Shown here in pieces: positions 41,317 to 50,775 of a DNA stretch of 64,000 bases (the stretch's first letter is position 1; the number at the start of each line of letters is the position of its first letter). The position numbers were made by a program, and so were the translations under genes. Location of the stretch: the NCBI RefSeq assembly GCF_038630985.1, contig NZ_CP152049.1, forward strand, positions 4,669,501-4,733,500, given 5' to 3'. Origin of the DNA: Paenibacillus sp. FSL H8-0548 (GTDB lineage: Bacteria > Bacillota > Bacilli > Paenibacillales > Paenibacillaceae). The notes below the pieces were generated by a model. That model searched no databases and was not told the DNA's origin. It saw only the letters and a list, made by a program, of their open reading frames with translations.

Positions 41317-43386
41317 ATGAATACCGTTTATTATGTTGCAACCAATGGGAACGACGAACAATGCGGCAGTATGGAGGCCCCCTTCCGTACACTTCAAAGA
41401 GCGCAGCAGGAAGTACGCAAACATATCGAGAATGGCATGAATCAAGACGCAGCTGTGTATGTGCGTGGCGGTCTATACGAGCTTGAAACCTCGCTTCGCT
41501 TCGATAATAGAGATTCAGGACGAGATGGGTTTCAAGTCCGCTACAGCGGACTTCCCGGCGAAGAAGCGTCTATTATAGGCGGCAAACGTTTGACGGGCTG
41601 GACTCCTTATAACCGTAATATTTGGCAAACGAAGTTGAAAAAGGGCATATGCTTTCATACGCTGTATGCGGATGGAGTACGCGTTAAACAGGCTCGCTTG
41701 CCTGCTGTAGGCTACTATATGACAGATGATTCTCACTTTGAGGTGAAGCATTCAAGACAGCAAGGCATAACCGTTCGCTCAGAAGACTTTCCGTCTGCTT
41801 CCAATCTGACAGGAGCACAGGTATTCGTCTGGCCAGGAAAAGGTGAATGGAACTGGTTCTCAGAGACGAAACCAGTGGCGTCCATTCATCGAGAGAATCG
41901 ATACTTACAATTCGAGAGCCCTTCCACTTGGCCGATCGAGTCTGGCTCCCGTTTTTATATCCAAGGCTCATTGGACTTTCTCCAGTCTCCAGGACAATTC
42001 CATTTGGATTCATCCGCGGGTATCGTCTATTATTGGCCAGCAGATGAAACGGTGAATCCTAATGAACAGCTTATCATTGCTCCTACAGTTAAACGGCTGC
42101 TGGATATTAGCGGATTGAACCCGCAGCAGCCTGTATGTAATCTAAGCTTCTCGAACTTATTCTTTGCATGTACCGATTTTTTTCGGGAGTATCGAATGAT
42201 GGACGACAACGTTGAGCAGCTGGAGCACCGCGAAGGCCTCATCTACATCAATCATGCGGAGCATATTCATATTAAGAACTGTACGCTTCAGCAATCGGGC
42301 AGCTGCGGCATTTATCTTGATCATTATTCGAAGCATATCGTCATAGACAGCAACCTCATTCAAAACCTCGGCTACATCGGTATCAGCTTGAACGGATTCG
42401 CTCCAGGAGCAGGTCCTTTCACAGACCCATCCGCTTCCTATACAAACTGCTGCAACAGCATAACGAATAACCGAATCAAACATGGAGGCGAGCTGGTCGG
42501 TCACGGCTGCGGAATATTGCTCTACCAAAGCGGAAACAACGATATTTCGCACAATTACATCGCCGATATGCCGCGCTATGGGATTTCCATGAAGGGATTA
42601 AGACATAAAGCAATGCCAGCAGAGCTCTATGGCATTCCGGTAACTTGGGATAACCATTGGGATTTTCTGCACAGCAGTCATAATTACATTGCCTACAACG
42701 ACATTTCAGGTGTGATGACGGATAGCCAGGATGGCGGACTAATCGAAGCGTGGGGTGTTGGAAGAGGAAATGTGATTCACGCTAATCTCCTGCATGATAG
42801 TGGAATTCATTTCTCCTTCGGCTTCGGGATTTACTTAGATGATGCAGCAGATGATTTCACAGTGTCAAACAATGTGATTAGAAATCTATACAGCACAGGT
42901 GAAGGCAAGCTGTGGATGCTTATTTTCTCAAAGGGGATCGGCAATCGTATTCATAACAACCTGCTGGTGTCTAATCCCGATGCCATTGCTGCGATTGGCT
43001 CACAGGAAATGGCAAACGAGGAGAATAAACATATCGATATTGCTTGCAATATCGTTTACAATTCTGGATATCTATATTATTTTGTTAATTATAGCGAGGA
43101 ACGTTTCACGGCTGCTGACCGCAATCTCTACTGGAGAAACGAGGAGCCTTGCAAGGTTGCGGGATGCCTGCCTCTGATTTCAAGCGGAAACGATCTGCTT
43201 GAGAGGTGCGAATACAGCTGGGAGCAATGGCGAATGCTAGCAAGCGGCAAATACGATGGACGTACCCTTCATGCCGACCCGCTGTTTATGCAGCCAGAAT
43301 CAGGGGATTACCAGCTTCATCCTGAATCACCCGCTTATTCATTAGGGTGGTCTGACATCGAGCTCGCACGGATAGGGCCAAAATAA
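41317..43386 (+). CDS. Right-handed parallel beta-helix protein, putative polysaccharide-active enzyme
   Basis: 689 residues. The N-terminus YYVATNGNDEQCGSMEAPFRTLQ is the typical cap of parallel beta-helix glycan enzymes. Repeating coils follow (IHIKNCTLQQSGSCGIYL, NSITNNRIKHGG, NDISHNYIADMPRYGISMKG). There is no signal peptide, so it acts on imported oligomers. The ATG at 41317 has GAGGAGG upstream. A frame open from 41239 lacks a start site. Related families include polysaccharide lyases and glycosidases such as GH120. The exact activity cannot be told. It heads the plus-strand glycan locus with a regulator and importer downstream. Confidence 0.85.
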   Translation: MNTVYYVATNGNDEQCGSMEAPFRTLQRAQQEVRKHIENGMNQDAAVYVRGGLYELETSLRFDNRDSGRDGFQVRYSGLPGEEASIIGGKRLTGWTPYNRNIWQTKLKKGICFHTLYADGVRVKQARLPAVGYYMTDDSHFEVKHSRQQGITVRSEDFPSASNLTGAQVFVWPGKGEWNWFSETKPVASIHRENRYLQFESPSTWPIESGSRFYIQGSLDFLQSPGQFHLDSSAGIVYYWPADETVNPNEQLIIAPTVKRLLDISGLNPQQPVCNLSFSNLFFACTDFFREYRMMDDNVEQLEHREGLIYINHAEHIHIKNCTLQQSGSCGIYLDHYSKHIVIDSNLIQNLGYIGISLNGFAPGAGPFTDPSASYTNCCNSITNNRIKHGGELVGHGCGILLYQSGNNDISHNYIADMPRYGISMKGLRHKAMPAELYGIPVTWDNHWDFLHSSHNYIAYNDISGVMTDSQDGGLIEAWGVGRGNVIHANLLHDSGIHFSFGFGIYLDDAADDFTVSNNVIRNLYSTGEGKLWMLIFSKGIGNRIHNNLLVSNPDAIAAIGSQEMANEENKHIDIACNIVYNSGYLYYFVNYSEERFTAADRNLYWRNEEPCKVAGCLPLISSGNDLLERCEYSWEQWRMLASGKYDGRTLHADPLFMQPESGDYQLHPESPAYSLGWSDIELARIGPK

Positions 43387-43416
43387 ATTGATACACAACT
43401 AGGGGGCTTGGATCGG

Positions 43417-45753
43417 ATGAAAGTATTCGGATTTTACAAATCCAAAAAATATTTGCAACGAGTCATGTTCTCCATTATGGCTTCCATGGTGATTGTTCTA
43501 ATCGCATCCTCTGTGTCCAATACGTATATTCTTGAAAAGTCTGTAAAAAGCATCCAAGAGGAATCCAACCTGAAAGTCCTCTCTCAAATTCAATATAATC
43601 TGTCTTATATGAACGACATTATTACAAGGCTTTCTAATTTTGTTTATCGCGATCATTTTCTAATTCCGCTAATGTTCAATGATGACCTGCCCAAAATGGA
43701 CTTGATCCGCGGCCATCGCCAAATGTCTAATATTATGGAAAGCTCCTCCTTCCTTCACTCTATGGTCATCTATAATAAATCCCAATCAGAACTGTACGGC
43801 ACAAGCAGCAGTCTTCTGCTCGATGGTGGTGTTACGAAGGATAAGATCAGAAGCGTGCTGCTTGATCCCAGCCACCCCCAGCCTACCAATCGTCTAATAC
43901 CGATGAGCCTTGAGAAGGAAGACGGTCGAATCGATACATTCGCCTTTATTGTAACAGATTCTTTGAAATCGTTTACAGGCAGTCAGTCTGCTATTATCTT
44001 GTTCATTAAATCGGAGTGGGTGTTCGACAGCTTAAGGAAAATGAATGTTGCAAGCAATCGGGATCAGGGTGAAATCTACATTCAAACGCAAAATGGTCAA
44101 TTATTATCCTCCAATCCAAACAGTTTCTTTATGAGCGATCTTGATCAGGCGCATATCAAGGATCTCGTCCTTACGGATAAAGCTGCCGGCAGCCACACGT
44201 CTGGTTTCGTCATTGATCATCTATCTAATCAAAAGGAAATGGTTACCTATATGGACGATGGGCTTGGCTCCTGGACCATTCTTTATATCCAATCCTACGA
44301 AAAGCTAATGGAGGAAGTCACCAAAACACGCAACCAATCGCTGCTCCTATCCGGCTTATTCCTGCTCCTTGCTATCGGGATATCTATATGGTTGTCCTAC
44401 AAGCTTTACAATCCGATTGAAAACATGCTTAAGCGTATCCGGCCGCATCTTCCAAACGAGAGGGATAGTGGCATCAACACGGTGGATGAGCTAGGCATGA
44501 TGGGAGACAACTACATGAAGCTGACAGAAAGGCTTAATGAAATCAGCTCCGAGCAGATTGTGAGCAAATATTATATTCGAAGGTTTCTGACTGACAGCCA
44601 GCTGTTCTCGCATCATGATATGCAGCATCTGATCGAGAAGCATGAGCTGAATATATCCGTCAAAGAAGAGATGCTCGTCTGTGTCATGAAAATCGATAAC
44701 TTTGCCGCTTACGATAACATGATGACAGGTGCCTCCAAAAAGCTGTACAATTTTGCAATCGTAAATATTTCACAGGAAATTATGAGTAGGCACTATCCTT
44801 GTGAGGCTGTTGAGATCAGGGGAGATCATGTCGTGCTTATTCTCTCAAGAAGTGTGTATGATCAGACGCTGCTGTTCGAGCAAGTTGCTCCGCTGCTTCA
44901 AGAGATTCAAGACACAATCGAACGCTATTACAGCATCTCTCTGTCCTGCGGTATTAGTGACATCATTACACAATATCCGTTTCTATCGACAGCCTACACA
45001 CAAGCGCTTCGCTTAAGTCAATATATGATCGTGAAAGGACGCAAGGCGATCATTAGATCAGAGGATATTAAAGAAAATTTAGCGAGCAAGCAAATGTCGC
45101 TTCCGGACATCGTAGAGCGAAGGCTTGCTGAAGCACTGAAGAAAGGCCAGCTGACCAATGTTGGTACCGAGCTTGAGAAAGCCTTCTCTCTAATCGCCAG
45201 CTTTAATTATGATGATATGATCCGCACCGTATCGAATCTGGCTTGGATAATAAGAAAAGCAGCCAGCGATATTAGCGATAATCGGATTGTTTCCTTTTCC
45301 GTTGATATCGATTATATACATCAGATTGCAAAGGAGAAAGAAACGCTTGAGGAAATGTACCTCTCTCTCCTATCGCTTTGTGCGAAAATATGCGAGGGCC
45401 AGCGTCCAGCGAATATGGAGCGAAATGAAATGATGCTGGAGACGGTAAAGGAGCTGATTGAACAGAAATTTTCTGATATTAATCTTAGCCAGCAATCCAT
45501 TGCCATGACCGTAAAGCTATCCTCCGCTTATATCGGCAAGCTGTTTAAGGAAAATTATAAAATGTCTATAACGGAATATATCAATGAAGTTCGACTGAAA
45601 CATGCTCAAATACTGCTGGAGCAGGACAACTATACGATTACAGAAATTATGGATAGATGCGGATATGCCAACCAAAGCTACTTCTTCCGCCTTTTCAAAG
45701 GCAAGGTTGGCAGTACACCAAAGGAGTACCGCATGAAAAAATCAATATCCTAA
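43417..45753 (+). CDS. Membrane-bound AraC-type sensor-regulator, second copy
   Basis: 778 residues: membrane segment at about 17-38 (FSIMASMVIVLIASSVSNTYI), extracytoplasmic sensor (about 40-300), second membrane segment (SLLLSGLFLLLAIGISIWLSY), linker, and C-terminal AraC DNA-binding domain (SQQSIAMTVKLSSAYIGKLF and ITEIMDRCGYANQSYFFRLF). Same architecture as the gene at 34.3-36.7 kb. The ATG at 43417 follows AGGGGG by ten bases. A TTG nine bases upstream abuts the ribosome site. It probably senses an extracellular glycan and activates the importer genes downstream. A terminator follows. Confidence 0.9.
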   Translation: MKVFGFYKSKKYLQRVMFSIMASMVIVLIASSVSNTYILEKSVKSIQEESNLKVLSQIQYNLSYMNDIITRLSNFVYRDHFLIPLMFNDDLPKMDLIRGHRQMSNIMESSSFLHSMVIYNKSQSELYGTSSSLLLDGGVTKDKIRSVLLDPSHPQPTNRLIPMSLEKEDGRIDTFAFIVTDSLKSFTGSQSAIILFIKSEWVFDSLRKMNVASNRDQGEIYIQTQNGQLLSSNPNSFFMSDLDQAHIKDLVLTDKAAGSHTSGFVIDHLSNQKEMVTYMDDGLGSWTILYIQSYEKLMEEVTKTRNQSLLLSGLFLLLAIGISIWLSYKLYNPIENMLKRIRPHLPNERDSGINTVDELGMMGDNYMKLTERLNEISSEQIVSKYYIRRFLTDSQLFSHHDMQHLIEKHELNISVKEEMLVCVMKIDNFAAYDNMMTGASKKLYNFAIVNISQEIMSRHYPCEAVEIRGDHVVLILSRSVYDQTLLFEQVAPLLQEIQDTIERYYSISLSCGISDIITQYPFLSTAYTQALRLSQYMIVKGRKAIIRSEDIKENLASKQMSLPDIVERRLAEALKKGQLTNVGTELEKAFSLIASFNYDDMIRTVSNLAWIIRKAASDISDNRIVSFSVDIDYIHQIAKEKETLEEMYLSLLSLCAKICEGQRPANMERNEMMLETVKELIEQKFSDINLSQQSIAMTVKLSSAYIGKLFKENYKMSITEYINEVRLKHAQILLEQDNYTITEIMDRCGYANQSYFFRLFKGKVGSTPKEYRMKKSIS

Positions 45754-45772
45754 GCCCCATTATAAAGGCCAT

Positions 45773-45810
45773 AAGGCCCTTCGTTCACTGCTTCCAGTGA
45801 GCGAAGGGCC
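45773..45810 (+). terminator. Hairpin after the sensor-regulator gene
   Basis: GGCCCTTCG-TCACTG pairs with CAGTGAGCGAAGGGCC, then CTCTCT follows. The T-rich tail is weak. Confidence 0.65.
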
Positions 45811-45863
45811 TCTCTCATGCCTGCATATCAGCAAATATTCACTAAATCGATTATTTTACACTA

Positions 45864-45882
45864 GCGAATTACAGTAATTCGC
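45864..45882. promoter_or_regulatory. Perfect palindrome upstream of the importer genes
   Basis: GCGAATTACAGTAATTCGC is a 9-1-9 palindrome 81 bases before the first permease gene. It could be an operator for a dimeric regulator. No second copy was noticed in the window. Confidence 0.45.
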
Positions 45883-45963
45883 AAAACCTATTCTATTCAT
45901 CATCATTTCTCCATGGCATGATGGGCATCAGAACAGGAATACTTCAGATGGAGGAGATCATGA

Positions 45964-46941
45964 GTGGCCAATACACAGCTCGAAGCACCCGACATGAAGA
46001 CGAAGAAAAGTAAGTCATTGCCTGGCTTGCTAAGCAAGGAATGGAAGCATCTTAACAAAAATCGAGAACTGCTGCTGCTCGCAATGCCCGGCATATTATT
46101 CAAATTTGTCATCGCCTACATCCCTATGATCGGGCTTATTCTAGCCTTTAAGTACTTCAGATATGACCAAGGCATCTTCGGCAGCAAATGGGTTGGTTTC
46201 AACAACTTTGAGTTTCTATTTAAAGCACAGGATGCCCTCCGTATTATCCGCAACACTCTGCTCTATAACATGTCCTACATTGTGCTGGGTACAATAACTG
46301 CCTTGCTCCTTGCACTGCTGCTTAATGAGCTTAGCGGGCGATTAATCAAGATCTATCAAACAACGATGTTTTTGCCCTATTTCATCTCATTCGTGCTTGT
46401 CGGCTATATTACGAACGCCTTCCTCGATCATAAGGGCGGATTTCTCAATACAATTATCAGCTGGTTTGGATTCGAGCCGCATAAGTGGTACCTAGAGACC
46501 ACCCCATGGATCTTCATCCTTCCGCTTGTCGCTTTATGGAAAGGAATTGGCTTCTCTACTCTGGTCTATTACGCAGGCATTACTGGAATTAATACCGATT
46601 TTTATGAAGCCGCCAGACTAGACGGTGCTTCCCGTATTCAGATGATGTGGCGCATTACGCTTCCGCTCCTCAAGCCGCTTGTCATTATTCTATTCATACT
46701 AGGGCTCGGCAATATATTCCGCGGCGATTTTGGCTTGCATTATTTCGTGCCAAACAACGTAGGACCAAACTTTCCAACAACAGATATCATCGATACGTAC
46801 GTATATCGTTCACTGACGAAGCTAGGTGACATTAATTCCGCGGCAGCAGTCGGTTTCCTGCAATCGGTGGTCGGTCTCATTACCGTTGTATCCGCCAACT
46901 ATCTTGTTCGCAAAGCAGATAAGGATAACGCGCTGTTCTAA
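45964..46941 (+). CDS. Carbohydrate ABC transporter permease (LplB type)
   Basis: 325 residues with a basic hydrophilic N-terminus of about 35 residues, six membrane segments and the EAA motif YEAARLDGASRIQMMWRITLP. Starts at GTG 45964 with GGAGGA eight bases before. It is the first permease of the second glycan importer. The next permease begins 19 bases after its stop. Confidence 0.92.
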   Translation: MANTQLEAPDMKTKKSKSLPGLLSKEWKHLNKNRELLLLAMPGILFKFVIAYIPMIGLILAFKYFRYDQGIFGSKWVGFNNFEFLFKAQDALRIIRNTLLYNMSYIVLGTITALLLALLLNELSGRLIKIYQTTMFLPYFISFVLVGYITNAFLDHKGGFLNTIISWFGFEPHKWYLETTPWIFILPLVALWKGIGFSTLVYYAGITGINTDFYEAARLDGASRIQMMWRITLPLLKPLVIILFILGLGNIFRGDFGLHYFVPNNVGPNFPTTDIIDTYVYRSLTKLGDINSAAAVGFLQSVVGLITVVSANYLVRKADKDNALF

Positions 46942-46960
46942 AAAATGGAGGAGTTCTTTT

Positions 46961-47851
46961 ATGCCCAATACAAAAGGCTTTAACCTTATGAATGGTTTCA
47001 TCATCGTTTTCTTAGCCATCTTATGCATAATGATCGCCCTGCCGTTCGTTCTCGTTGTCATTATCTCTCTAACCTCTGAGAATAGCCTTGTAATGAATGG
47101 CTATCAATTCATTCCAAAGGAATGGAGCTGGGAGGCTTACCGAATTGTATTTCAAAAACCTGATCCGCTGCTCAAGGGTTACCTAGTGACGATTCTGATT
47201 ACCGTTGTCGGCACCGTCATATCGCTTCTTCTGACTGCGATGACGGCCTATCCCATTTCTCGCCTCGACTTTCGGTACAACAGACCGATTACCTTCTATA
47301 TTTTCTTTACCATGCTGTTCAATGGCGGCCTTATTCCATTCTACATCATGATGACGCAGTATTTGCATTTGAAAAACTCTCTGCTTGCTTTAATTATTCC
47401 GACACTGCTCAGTCCATTCAACATCATGATTATGAAAGGCTTCATGGACAAAATTTCGAAGGAAATTATTGAATCCGCAAAGGTAGATGGCGCGAAGGAA
47501 TTCCGAATTTTTTTTGGAATTATTTTGCCGCTGTCCACCCCTGCTCTTGCAACGCTTGGATTATTCATCGCCTTTGGCTATTGGAACGAATGGTTCTACG
47601 CGCTGCTGTTCATAGACAATGATAAATATATTCCGCTTCAGCTGCTCCTTGTTCGCATTCTGTCTCAAATTGAGTTTTTAGCAAACTCCCCGCTTGCCCA
47701 AGTGGCTGATAAGCTGGCGTATGCGAATTTTCCAACCCTGTCCGTCAGGATGGCAATGGCAATTCTTGCAGGCGGACCGATGCTGATTATATTTCCTTTC
47801 TTCCAGAAGTATTTCGTGAAGGGTATTACAGTAGGTTCCTTGAAAGGATAA
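46961..47851 (+). CDS. Carbohydrate ABC transporter permease (LplC type)
   Basis: 296 residues with six membrane segments and the EAA motif IESAKVDGAKEFRIFFGIILP, ending FFQKYFVKGITVGSLKG as in LplC proteins. GGAGGAG lies before the ATG at 46961. The frame also reads through upstream coding sequence to 46826, which is not part of this gene. It partners the preceding permease. No ATPase gene is nearby. Confidence 0.92.
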   Translation: MPNTKGFNLMNGFIIVFLAILCIMIALPFVLVVIISLTSENSLVMNGYQFIPKEWSWEAYRIVFQKPDPLLKGYLVTILITVVGTVISLLLTAMTAYPISRLDFRYNRPITFYIFFTMLFNGGLIPFYIMMTQYLHLKNSLLALIIPTLLSPFNIMIMKGFMDKISKEIIESAKVDGAKEFRIFFGIILPLSTPALATLGLFIAFGYWNEWFYALLFIDNDKYIPLQLLLVRILSQIEFLANSPLAQVADKLAYANFPTLSVRMAMAILAGGPMLIIFPFFQKYFVKGITVGSLKG

Positions 47852-47903
47852 GGAATGACTATTGTGCCAGATATAAAATAAATCATAAATGGAGGGTTCT
47901 TAA

Positions 47904-49457
47904 GTGAGAAAAACAAAAGCATCCCTAATGGTCAAATGGTTTGCAATCATTCTATGCCTTGCGATCATCGCTGCATGCTCGAACAACGGCAACACCGCTA
48001 GCTCAACCAATACTCCTAGCAACGCAGGTGAAAAAACGCCGGACACACCTGCTTCAGAGGCGCCTTCACTTCCTGAAGCTAAGCTCACCTTCATCTATCC
48101 CGTTTCCGCTAATCCCGGACCGGACCAGAAGCTTGTCAACGATGAGATCAACAAATATTTGAAAGATAAAATTAACGCAACCGTCGAGCTTAAACCGCTC
48201 ACCTTCGATGAATACGAGCCTAAACTTAATGCTATGCTTGCAGCAGGGGAAGACTTTGACCTAGCCTGGAGCTCTAAGGGCTGGCTAGGCAATTATCAGC
48301 CTTATATTGATAGAGGAGCGTATTTGGAAATTACAGAGGATATGATCAGCCAATATGCAGCAGAAGCCCGCGCCAATATTCCTGATAAATTTTGGCCAGA
48401 CATGCTGGCAGTTGATGGAAAAGTATACGGATTCCCGATCTATCAGGTAGCTGCGAAATCAAAGAGTCTAGTCATTCAAAAACGTTTTGTTGAAAAATAT
48501 AATTTGGATATCAGCAAGATCCAATCCTATAAGGACATTGAGCCATTCCTAAAAACGTTGAAGGATAATGAGCCTGGCATCATTCCTCTTGGACTCGCTC
48601 AGAACTCATGGGGCTTATATACAGATCGTACAAAGGTCGGCGAGGGCCTTGTCCTTAGCTATAAGAAGGATGATCCTTCGCTCAAGTACATCGGCTATCT
48701 GCAAGGGCTGGAGGAGAAGAAGGAGTATTTCGATACGATGCGCAGCTGGTACCAAGCCGGCTATATCAATGATGATGCGCCTATCATTCAGAACATCAAC
48801 GATCTCAAGAGCAAGGGCAATGTGGCTGTCGGACTTGAATTTACATCGAAGCCCGGCGGCGAGGTTGGAGAATTAGCGGTTAACGGCGGTAATGAGGTCG
48901 TCTATGCCCCGATTTCCGATAGCTACTTCACCGGAATTGCCGGCGCTATGCATGTCATTAACAAAGGCTCCAAAAATCCGGAGCGTACGTTGATGCTGAT
49001 CAACCTGCTTAACACGGATTCCTATCTTTACAACCTGATCTGTAATGGGATTGAAGGCAAGCATTACAATAAAACTGACGGTAACTATATCGAGCCTATC
49101 AAGGATTCCGGCTATGCCCCGAATGGTGACTGGGTATTCGGCAATCAGTTCAACGCTTACCTTAAGCCTGGTCAGGCAGCGGACACGTGGGAGAGAACCA
49201 TTGAGCTGAACGATAGTGCTATCGTCCCTGCTACAAACGGTTTTGGTGTAAACGAAGAGAATATTAAAGCCGAGATTGCCAATGTAACAGCCGTTAACAA
49301 CGAATATCAGGCTGCTCTGGAATCAGGCTCTGTTGATCCAGCCAAGGAGCTTCCGAAATATCGTGATAAAATGATTGCCTCCGGCCAAGAGAAAATCGAA
49401 AAGGAAGCCGAGGCGCAGTGGGATAAGTTCAAGCAAGAAAAAGGACTTGTGAAGTAA
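47904..49457 (+). CDS. Carbohydrate ABC transporter substrate-binding lipoprotein (LplA type)
   Basis: 517 residues. Starts at GTG 47904 with GGAGGG seven bases upstream. The signal peptide ends in AIIAAC with C25 lipidated, then a Ser/Thr/Pro-rich linker and the large binding domain (AMLAAGEDFDLAWSSKGWLGNYQPYI). It delivers an oligosaccharide to the two permeases encoded upstream, and the beta-helix enzyme at 41.3 kb is the likely downstream processor. A long perfect hairpin follows the stop. Confidence 0.92.
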   Translation: MRKTKASLMVKWFAIILCLAIIAACSNNGNTASSTNTPSNAGEKTPDTPASEAPSLPEAKLTFIYPVSANPGPDQKLVNDEINKYLKDKINATVELKPLTFDEYEPKLNAMLAAGEDFDLAWSSKGWLGNYQPYIDRGAYLEITEDMISQYAAEARANIPDKFWPDMLAVDGKVYGFPIYQVAAKSKSLVIQKRFVEKYNLDISKIQSYKDIEPFLKTLKDNEPGIIPLGLAQNSWGLYTDRTKVGEGLVLSYKKDDPSLKYIGYLQGLEEKKEYFDTMRSWYQAGYINDDAPIIQNINDLKSKGNVAVGLEFTSKPGGEVGELAVNGGNEVVYAPISDSYFTGIAGAMHVINKGSKNPERTLMLINLLNTDSYLYNLICNGIEGKHYNKTDGNYIEPIKDSGYAPNGDWVFGNQFNAYLKPGQAADTWERTIELNDSAIVPATNGFGVNEENIKAEIANVTAVNNEYQAALESGSVDPAKELPKYRDKMIASGQEKIEKEAEAQWDKFKQEKGLVK

Positions 49458-49465
49458 ACAAATAC

Positions 49466-49507
49466 TACGAAGCTTTGACAGGATAATTCTCCTGTCAAAG
49501 CTTCGTA
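49466..49507 (+). terminator. Hairpin after the second glycan importer
   Basis: A perfect 18-bp inverted repeat (TACGAAGCTTTGACAGGA with its complement, loop TAATTC). It has no T-run, so it may act as an mRNA 3' stabiliser or a weak terminator. Confidence 0.6.
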
Positions 49508-49585
49508 TCCTATGTACCCAGCACCGCCGTTGCATGTTAATTGAACCTATTTCACGCACAGCCGTACGCGGAACGTACCGACTAA

Positions 49586-49975
49586 TTAAAGTAGTGTTTT
49601 GGCTTGATAGCCGATGAGGAAGAAAATTTCTCGCAGCAGAAATGGAAGCTTGGTCCTTATGCTTTGGTAAGCAGAAGTTTGGGTTGGCGATGCATAGGCA
49701 TCCATCCCGAGGTCCTTTGCCATTGTAAGAGCCCGTTTCATATGAAGCGGATCGCTAACTATCGTAAACGAATTAATGTGTTGCCGCTGCGCAATTGCGT
49801 ACGCATTGCTAAGGTTTTGCTCGGTGATGCTTGACTCCTCCTCCATAATAATATCCTCTTCATTTACCTTATGCTGAATTGCATAACGTTTTGCAGCTTC
49901 CGCCTCAGATAGCGTATCCTCTTCTCCCATACCGCTGCTCCTATTCGTAATCGCCGCCACATCATTGCTTGCCAC
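49586..49975 (-). pseudogene. DUF218 (YdcF/SanA-like) protein, N-terminally truncated remnant
   Basis: 129 residues matching only the C-terminal half of the DUF218 domain: LSEAEAAKRYAIQHKVNEEDIIMEEESSITEQNLSNA, then TIVSDPLHMKRALTMAKDLG and a C-terminal hydrophobic segment. Full-length relatives are about 190-210 residues and begin with a membrane segment and a VLG-type strand, which are absent. The upstream 130 bases show no in-frame remainder. The nominal GTG at 49975 has a poor ribosome site. It is probably a decaying gene, though a short functional form cannot be excluded. Confidence 0.7.
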
Positions 49976-50056
49976 CTCTTTCAGCCATTTTTAAGAAATG
50001 GCCCAATGCTTCTTAAAGATAGCGTAACACAGCAGGACATACTGTCCAACAACAAA

Positions 50057-50090
50057 ACAAGCCCTCCCTCAAAAAGCAGGAAAGGCTTGT
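50057..50090 (-). terminator. Weak terminator after modB
   Basis: ACAAGCC pairs with GGCTTGT with partial inner pairing, followed by TTTTG on the minus strand. Confidence 0.5.
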
Positions 50091-50104
50091 TTGCATAAGC
50101 TATG

Positions 50105-50773
50105 CTATGCGCTTTTGCGTCCCGTAAGCATTAGCAGCATAAATGAAATGATAATTATCGCGATCGTCCAGGCCCATGCCATTGCTGTATTCCCTGAATC
50201 TACCGCGACATAAATGGCTGTTGGAATCGTCTGAGTGCGACCCGGAATATTGCCCGCAATCATTAATGTCGCTCCGAATTCACCCAAACCGCGTGCAAAT
50301 CCAAGAATATACGCGGTACTGAGTGAACGGAATGCGAGCGGCAGCGTAATGAACCTAAATACCTCCCACTCGGTGGCGCCAATGGAGCGTCCAGCATCCT
50401 CCAAATCACGATCGACAGAAGCAAAGCCTACTTTCATCGTTTGGTAGACCAGTGGGAATGACACTACGATGGAAGCAACTACGGCTGCCCACCATGAAAA
50501 TATAATAGGAGCATTAAACAGCCACTCGATTACCTCGCCGAACCAGCTTCTGCGACCCAGCATGATGAGAAGCAAGAAACCAACAACCGTTGGAGGAAGG
50601 ACTAGCGGCAGCATAAATGCCGTTTCAAGAGCTGTCTTTCCTTTAAAAGTACGCCGTGACATCCACCATGCCACGCCTGTTCCAATAGTAATAACCACTA
50701 CACTTGATAATAAAGCTACCTGCAAAGATAATTTAATCGGCAGCCAAAATTCATGCCAGTTCAAAAACATCAT
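50105..50773 (-). CDS. modB: Molybdate ABC transporter permease ModB
   Basis: 222 residues with five or six membrane segments and the ModB/CysT EAA motif LEDAGRSIGATEWEVFRFITLP, followed by ARGLGEFGATLMIAGNIPGRTQTIP, which is characteristic of ModB. It forms the homodimeric molybdate channel. The ATG lies two bases after the modA stop and has no independent ribosome site, so it depends on coupled translation. No modC ATPase gene follows. The transcript ends in a weak terminator. Confidence 0.93.
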   Translation of the reverse strand: MMFLNWHEFWLPIKLSLQVALLSSVVVITIGTGVAWWMSRRTFKGKTALETAFMLPLVLPPTVVGFLLLIMLGRRSWFGEVIEWLFNAPIIFSWWAAVVASIVVSFPLVYQTMKVGFASVDRDLEDAGRSIGATEWEVFRFITLPLAFRSLSTAYILGFARGLGEFGATLMIAGNIPGRTQTIPTAIYVAVDSGNTAMAWAWTIAIIIISFMLLMLTGRKSA

Positions 50774-50775
50774 AT

